Positions 57,766 to 64,000 of a DNA stretch of 64,000 nt are shown one piece after another. This stretch comes from Impatiens glandulifera. Its lineage: Eukaryota > Streptophyta > Magnoliopsida > Ericales > Balsaminaceae. Under the pieces are notes generated by a model. The model did not search any database, was not told where the DNA came from, and was given only the letters and a program-made list of their open reading frames with translations. The stretch's first letter is position 1; each line of letters opens with the position of its first letter. The DNA is taken from the NCBI RefSeq assembly GCF_907164915.1, contig NC_061870.1:22667348-22731347 (forward strand). The letters run 5' to 3'. Made by a program: the position numbers and the translations under genes.

Positions 57766-59149
57766 TGGGTTATTTTCTGCTTTTATGTATCTCCTGGGTT
57801 GTTTTCTGCATTATTACACATAGTTTATATTTTTTTTTATTCTTTTGATATATATTTGAACCAATTATATTAAGAGAAATGATAGGACGATTTGGAAAAA
57901 AGATCAAGGTCACAAATTCACAAATCTAGTTGTCACAATTATCTCTAAATTTATTTTCGGCCTTTTGTTGTCAAATTATCTCCTCCATTCATCTTTCTTC
58001 AACGAAAATCACCCATACTTTCAAAACCTTGTATATTCATTGTGTGAACTCCAAGTCTTTCGTAGTTTTTTTAGCAATAGTTATGCCTAAGATTCATTTT
58101 TATTGATAATGAACCTTTTAAGGTTTTTGTATTATCTTAAAATGTTTGTTATCCATAAAAAGGTTTTATGTTTAACTATTGTTGAAAAAGTTTTTAGAGA
58201 TTTGAGTTCATCGATTGAATAAATTTAGGTTTTTGAGTTCGGAGATGATTTTCATTAGAGAGAAATGAAAGAAGGAGATGATTTGACGACAATGTGCGGG
58301 AAATGAATTTAAAGATTTTTTTATATCTTTATAGATTTAAAAATGTTTGTAACATAATTTAGAGCTTGTCTGGTTCAGTTGTGACTACACTAGTCACAAC
58401 TGATTAAAAAAGTTTTTTGAACTTTTCTTCACTCAAGTAATGAGTGTCCTTAACTTAGGATATAAAGCTTTAATGGTTTTGTAACCACCGGTTTTGAATC
58501 GATGGAGATGAGTGTCCATGGAAGATGACTATTAAAAACAAGATTGAAACATTTGTAAGTATATGTAATTTTACTTTACATATTTTTTCAATATATATAT
58601 ATTCAAATGCATCACTTTTAACAATTTTGTTAATTTCAATTTTCATATAAATATTTTTTTTACATTTTCTTAGTAATTATATTTTATTAGTTATTATTTT
58701 CTTTGTTGGAAGTCATTAAGATCATTCAAGTAAATTTACTTAATATGAGGAGTTCTTATTTGTTAAATTTTGAAATGTAGAATTTTTAACTTTTTTTCAC
58801 TTGACATGAAATTATACTCATAATTCAATCCTTGATTATACATAATGATTGTCTCAATATAGTATCTATTCTTAACAAAATATCAAATCGTTTTAAATTA
58901 AACAAAAATTAATGAATATAGTTCAAGAGACAATGAAAATCTAATTTTACAAACCCAATATCTCAGAATTTTCATTAAAAATATTTTATTAAAACATTTT
59001 AATTAAAAAATGTTATTAGAAAACTGTAATTTTGAGAATAATTAGAAAAAATAATATTATCTTTTATCTACATTATATATAATAAATAAATAAATAAAAT
59101 AATAGACAGTCACATCCTTCTACTAGCACTAACTAAATTATTAAACAAA
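57766..59149. other. Spacer downstream of the snoRNA locus, unit 2
   Basis: AT-rich and collinear with 19949-21442, with an extra segment of about 100 bp near 58343-58447. It ends at the intact target site of the unit 1 Helitron-like insertion. Confidence 0.6.
58376..58402. repeat. Perfect 12-bp inverted repeat in a unit-2-specific insert
   Basis: CAGTTGTGACTA, a 3-base loop, then TAGTCACAACTG. The insert begins near GAGCTTGTCTGGTTCAG, reminiscent of small Harbinger/Tourist-like elements. Absent from unit 1 near 20570. Confidence 0.5.
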
Positions 59150-59267
59150 TAATTGAGAGTTACATGCCTCTATTAGGACTAACTAAATTAATAAATAAAG
59201 TAATTGAAAGTTAAATGCCTCTATTAATACAAATGGTAATTTATATAATATTCACTGCCTTCAAGTA

Positions 59268-59586
59268 CGGATATATATGTTGCACATCTCTAATTTGCTT
59301 CTCATGAAACTTAACGATTATCTTTGGTAACACTTTAGGTTGTATATCTCACAATTTGATGTTTTGAAAAAATGTGAAAACTAATATCTCATGTTGATTT
59401 TCTCATATAAAAAGTGTCTAATTACCTCGATGTGTTTAGTTCTATACTGATGATGTACTGGATTTTTTACGATAGTGATATCTGCAAGATTATTATAATA
59501 AAACTTAATTGACTCGCTATCTATAGCTTAAAATAATTTCAAGATTCGAACAACCCATATTTCTTCATAAAATCCAAGAGTGAGGG
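59268..59586 (-). pseudogene. Copia RNase H fragment, unit 3
   Basis: Same minus-strand RNase H scrap as 31240-31564, again cut by the LTR end at 59586/59587, so the nested insertion predates the duplication. Confidence 0.82.
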
Positions 59587-61263
59587 TGTTAGGATTGAGA
59601 TCGCGGAAGGAGACAGGGGTCTCGCAACGTTGAACGCTTACACACACACCGTTCGATAATAACCCGGTTAGAGGTTGATTATCTCGTTTCTATTCTACAC
59701 AAGCCGTCATAAACTCTTGACAAAGTCAAGTGCGGAACTGTTTGTTTAAGCTTAAAGCAACAGATAATCAATAGAAATGATAAGATAAGTAGAAACACAC
59801 AACACAAGACACAAAATTTATAGATGTTCGGAGTATAAACTCCTACGTCATCCCTTCTTCTCAAACCTTTGAGAATGATATTCACTAGAATATTCAATCT
59901 GTTTTCAACACGTATGCAACCACAGTCGAACAAGCATGGCTTAATTACTGCCTGTTTTCGATTTCTAATACACTCACTCTATTGAGCAGAAACGAATTCT
60001 GTTAACTTATAATGCTCACCACTCACTCAGAATAATTAGTATTATAATATAAATTTGGAGCTCTAACACACGTGAAAGCCTAATTAACGCTTGATATGAT
60101 TAATAGCTTCAAGTTGGTTGCGAAAGGTTGTCAAAAAATGGTTGAAAGGTTGTAAGGTATTGAAACAGGTTGAGTTCTGTCCTCTTAAATAGGCATATGT
60201 CAACGAACATATTAGCAACTTAACATCTATATTTGCTTCATATGACATCTCATCTTGATCTTGATTGGTTGAGGTTCAGATTAGTATATTGAATGAAATA
60301 TTCTTTGATCTTGTCTGTATTTGGTTAATAGTAAGACAAATTTACATTAATGTGATTTCAATCTCCAAGGAATGTATGTTTAAGACTGTTTGTCATTTCT
60401 CTGATTCTAGTTCTGCTACTGTAGGGAGATATTTATCAGTATTTGCACTTAAATGGAAAGTCTTATTTGGAAAGAGTAAAGATGATGTCTGAACTTGCCA
60501 AAAGGGTCCAGAAATGTGTTCCCGAGGTTGATAAAGCATAAGATTTGTGAAATGCCGAATGCATTTCATGGAATGCCGAAATGTAAAAAACTGGAAGCCA
60601 GAAGCGCTTTCTAGAAAGCCAATATCTAAAAAGTCGAACGTGCGCTTTTTAGAAAGTCAATATCTGGAATGCCGATATGTTGGGATGCCGATATCTGAAA
60701 AGCTGGATCAGCGCTTTCTAGAAAGTCGATATCTGGAATGCTAATATGTTGGGATGTCGATATCTGAAAAGCCGGACGCGCGCTTTCTATAAAGCCAATA
60801 TCTGGAATGCCGATATTTGAAAAGTCGAATGTGCACTTTCCAGAAAATCGATATCTGGAATGTTGATATGTTGGGATGCCGATATCTGAAAATCCAGACG
60901 CGCACTTTCTAGAAAGCCGATATCTGGAATGCCGGTATTTCCAAAAGCCGATATGGTCCAAATGCCGATATCTCCAAAAGCCGATTTGGTCCAAATGCCA
61001 ATATCTCCAAATGTCGATATCTCAAAAAGCCGATTTATGACATAACCGACTTTAATTTGAATACCGATCTGGTTTAATCTACAAATAATTATTTTGACAC
61101 AATTAGATTTTTATTTAAATAGTTAGTAAATACTACTACTTAGTTAACTATTTTTACTTATCAATTTCTCCCATTTTGATTATTTATAATAAATATTCAA
61201 AACCAAGTAGTTTTATAATTTTTGGCTAATTTTCTTAAGTTGTTTAGCTAATTTAATCTAACA
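59587..61263 (-). repeat. Long LTR of the nested element, unit 3
   Basis: TGTTAG...CTAACA termini on the minus strand, 1677 bp. It is shorter than the unit 2 copy mainly through indels in the GATATC-rich zone. Confidence 0.63.
60661..60930. repeat. 69-bp minisatellite, unit 3
   Basis: About four units of the array at 32641-32930, one of them shortened by loss of the central GATATGTTGG part. Confidence 0.88.
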
Positions 61264-61530
61264 ATTTCTCTTTATTTGATTGTTTAGAATAAATTAAAGT
61301 CTACTGTCTATTTTTAGCAATTTCTCTATTTTTGATTGTTTATCCTAAAACTATCAAAACCAGCCAATATACATAAAAGCATTTTTACTAAGTAACAATT
61401 GATAACCCTATCTAATAACCAAAATGATGGAAGACAATTAGTCAAAAAGAACTCAAACATTCAACCAAAGTAATGAAATATGTTTACGATGAAAGCGTAA
61501 ATAGAGAAAAACAATAAAAAATACAGGAAT

Positions 61531-62630
61531 TTAGCGTCTCCCTTTTGGTGTCGGTTTTGCCATGTCGTCTATAAATCTTGCCATGAAACCCTGACTCGGT
61601 TGACCCAGGACATTAATTTCACGATCCCTTTCCCTTGGTGGAGCAGGATCTCCATCAGCGGTAGAACCATCACCCCTTCGTAGTCTACGATTGGACCGAG
61701 CGCTACATGGAACTTCCGGTTGAGGTGCTTCCGGTTGAGACTGAGAGTTTACTACTTGAGTAGTATATTGGGATAACGTCATTCCATCCTCCACAAACCC
61801 AGTTTGTTTAGCCTTCTTTCATTTAACAAAATTAGCTTTTTTTTTATCAACATCAGCTTATTTAGCAACTTCAATATTTGTGTTTTTCTCTTGAATTCAT
61901 CGAGTTGCTTCTTCATGTTCTCTCAATTTCTCAACATTAACAACATTTTGAGATCTAACCATTTCCATGACTTGAGAGGTAAGGATTTTAATCGAAACCT
62001 TGGTCTCCGTTTGAACAGTGAGAGATTGATTAAGCATAAGAGTGATTTTGCCTAGTTCCTATCGCAACTTCTACCTCAACCTTATTAGTTATATGCTTTG
62101 TTCATTTGAAGACGTAGCGTACATTCTCTTCATTTGATCTAGTCGATTCTAAATTGATTCTTTACACGGGGCAATCACCTCCAAGACAATATGTCGGATG
62201 TCTTGCTTGGGTACTTCCTCAGAGTCAGATCGAGTTGACACATGGGATACAATGGGGATGGCTTGAATAGGTCGAGCGTGATGTGATCTAACTTGAATAG
62301 ACATTTCCGGACGGACCGGTTCTTCAATGTTTTTATCCCTATTCTTATGACTATGATCCGATACTCCTTTATATTTAGAAGACTTACCCGATTTAGATTG
62401 AGCAGATGTCGGCTTCTTTGCATGTGGAGCTTCAATTTCCCCTTCAATGATTGGTTGTTCTAGGGGAAGAATTTCATTGCCGATCGGCTTAGGATTCTCG
62501 ATTTGACGAGGAGACGCAAGACCCTTGCCAGTCGCAAATAAGGGATTGGAGTTTGATGTGTTCTGCCTATTCTTGTTTACATCTTCATTAGAGGTTGACC
62601 CTAGTAGACAAGATTCTTCTACGTCAGACT
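61531..62630 (-). pseudogene. Unrecognised coiled-coil/basic protein relic, unit 3
   Basis: Better preserved than in unit 2. The C-terminal 87 codons are open (SQYTTQVVNSQSQPEAPQ, RRLRRGDG, PPRERDREINVLGQPS, DMAKPTPKGRR) and end at TAG/TAA before 61531. Upstream, 62447-62175 and overlapping frames encode the Ser/Lys-rich and QNRLDQMKRM-type segments. The family is unknown. Confidence 0.45.
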
Positions 62631-62640
62631 ACGTAATTCT

Positions 62641-63700
62641 CTACCTCTTAACAATTTGTTCCCATTCCTGTCTTGACTTTGGAGGTGAGTGAAGTGAAGT
62701 TTGATTTGAAGTGGTATGATAATTATTTACCTCGATGATGGGAGATGTAGATGAAGATGAAAAAGATGAATGATATTCTTCAAATGTCTCCCCATATATA
62801 TCCGAACGAGAATAGTAAGCCTGGTTTTTGAAGAATATGACATCCATCTTGGTATATATTCTTTTAGTGATGAGAGACTAACATCGATATCCTTTTTAAA
62901 GGGTGAATATTCGATGAAAATACATTTGATAGATTTTGGGTCAAGTTTACTTCGATCATGAGAGTGAATATGAACGAATCAATTAACAACCAAAATTTTT
63001 GAGAGGGACATATGAGGAGAAAATTTTAGTAAATGTAAAAGATTTTAAGAGGTGTTGAATGAGACTCTAAAATTGAAGCATTTTTTTATGGCATGTGATT
63101 TATTAGATATGTGAGAGTGGACACATCATCTCTCCAAAAAGAGTTAAGAGCATTTAAAGGTAAAAGAAGGGAACGTGTAATTTTGAGAATGTATCGGTTC
63201 TTGCATTCGGCTACTACATTTTTTTGTGGAGTGTCAACACATTAACTATGATAATTGGCATCTTTCTTCGAGAAATTTTTGGAAAGATTATGATAAAATA
63301 ACAATTTTATATCGTCCGTCTTTATAGTGAGAATTGGATTTTGAAATTGAGTATGAATCATTGAATAAAATTGTTAAAAGTTTTCATTGACTTCAGATGT
63401 ATCTTTCATGAGGAATACCCAAGTTAGATGAGTGTGATTATCAAAAAAACGTGACAAACCAACGTTTCTCGTTTAGTGTCGTAACTCTCAATGGACCCCT
63501 AAAATCACTATGAAACAATGTGAAAGGTTTGGAAGCTTTGTATGATAACGAGGGAAATGAGCGTGGGAATGCTTATCATACTCACAAATTTCACATTGAA
63601 ACAAGATAGATTTTTCATTGATAAATAATTTGGGAAAGAGTTTAGATAGATACATAAAGTTGGGATGACCTAATTTATAATGTCATAACATGATTTTGAT
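62641..63700 (-). pseudogene. Copia integrase core and linker, unit 3
   Basis: MDVIFFKNQAYYSRSDIYGE and SFSSSSTSPIIEVNN match the post-integrase segment. The integrase core follows at higher coordinates with the same decayed motifs as unit 2 plus an extra base in an A run near 63447. Confidence 0.83.
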
Positions 63701-63849
63701 ATTATGATCGTAAAAATAATTGAAAGCAATGGAAGAGAAACAAGGTGGAGGTGAAAGGACCACCATGTATGATGTAGAGACTCAAACATAGTTTAGCACT
63801 GTCAATAGTCGTCCAGAACCCGTAACCTAAAATCAGAATGATTTGGTAA

Positions 63850-64000
63850 AAAATTAGCATGACACTTTAAATCCATAAGTTAATCTTTTTACTAATATGA
63901 GATTACACTCAAGGTGTGGTACATAAAGGATTGTCTTGAGAAATAATTTCTCCAAAATATAAGTTGATCTGATACCAACAATCTTAATTGACGATGCATT
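63850..64000 (-). pseudogene. Copia protease region, unit 3, cut by window end
   Basis: Collinear with 35894-36040 (the LVKRLT end of the protease), so unit 3 continues beyond the window. Confidence 0.8.

Overview
The window is plant nuclear DNA, most likely from a eudicot. It is AT-rich and packed with LTR retrotransposons, Helitron-like DNA and tandem repeats, and I found no intact protein-coding host gene. The only elements that look conserved are box C/D snoRNAs. All alignments and rRNA complementarities were made by eye, and the rRNA sequences are from memory.

Large-scale layout. The window is a tandem array of diverged, directly repeated segments. Unit 1 is partial (4096-21442), unit 2 is complete (31095-59149) and unit 3 begins at 59150 and runs off the end. 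Where complete, a unit holds in order: a broken minus-strand Copia element with another LTR element nested in its RNase H; a plus-strand composite Copia derivative lying inside the Copia gag; a Copia gag start; a decayed Ty3/Gypsy chromovirus; a GC-richer block of unknown origin; and a polycistronic snoRNA locus. The units differ by later events. Unit 1 has a 9.65-kb Helitron-like insertion (21443-31094) and another Helitron-like end on its left (1-4095). Unit 2 has a young 6.05-kb LTR element (48906-54957) and has lost the 5' LTR of its Gypsy copy.

The snoRNA locus (18008-19950 in unit 1, 56146-57765 in unit 2) is the hidden functional content. A promoter with telo-boxes and a TATA box is followed by C/D snoRNAs whose guides match known methylation targets: U30-like (18S ACGAACGAGACC), U27-like (18S CATATGCTTGTC), U16-like (18S AAGGAAGGCAG), and a dual-guide snoRNA matching the U18-type 25S target and a second 25S site (AUAGGGGCGAAAGACU). 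The cluster grew by local duplication and has then been eroded differently in the two units.

The mobile elements are mostly dead. The two Gypsy copies share several stops and a frameshift and have private ones. The Copia is split by the X element and by a nested LTR element that has replaced its reverse transcriptase. The exception is the 48906-54957 element, which has near-identical 843-bp LTRs, a 5-bp target duplication and a visible empty site in unit 1.
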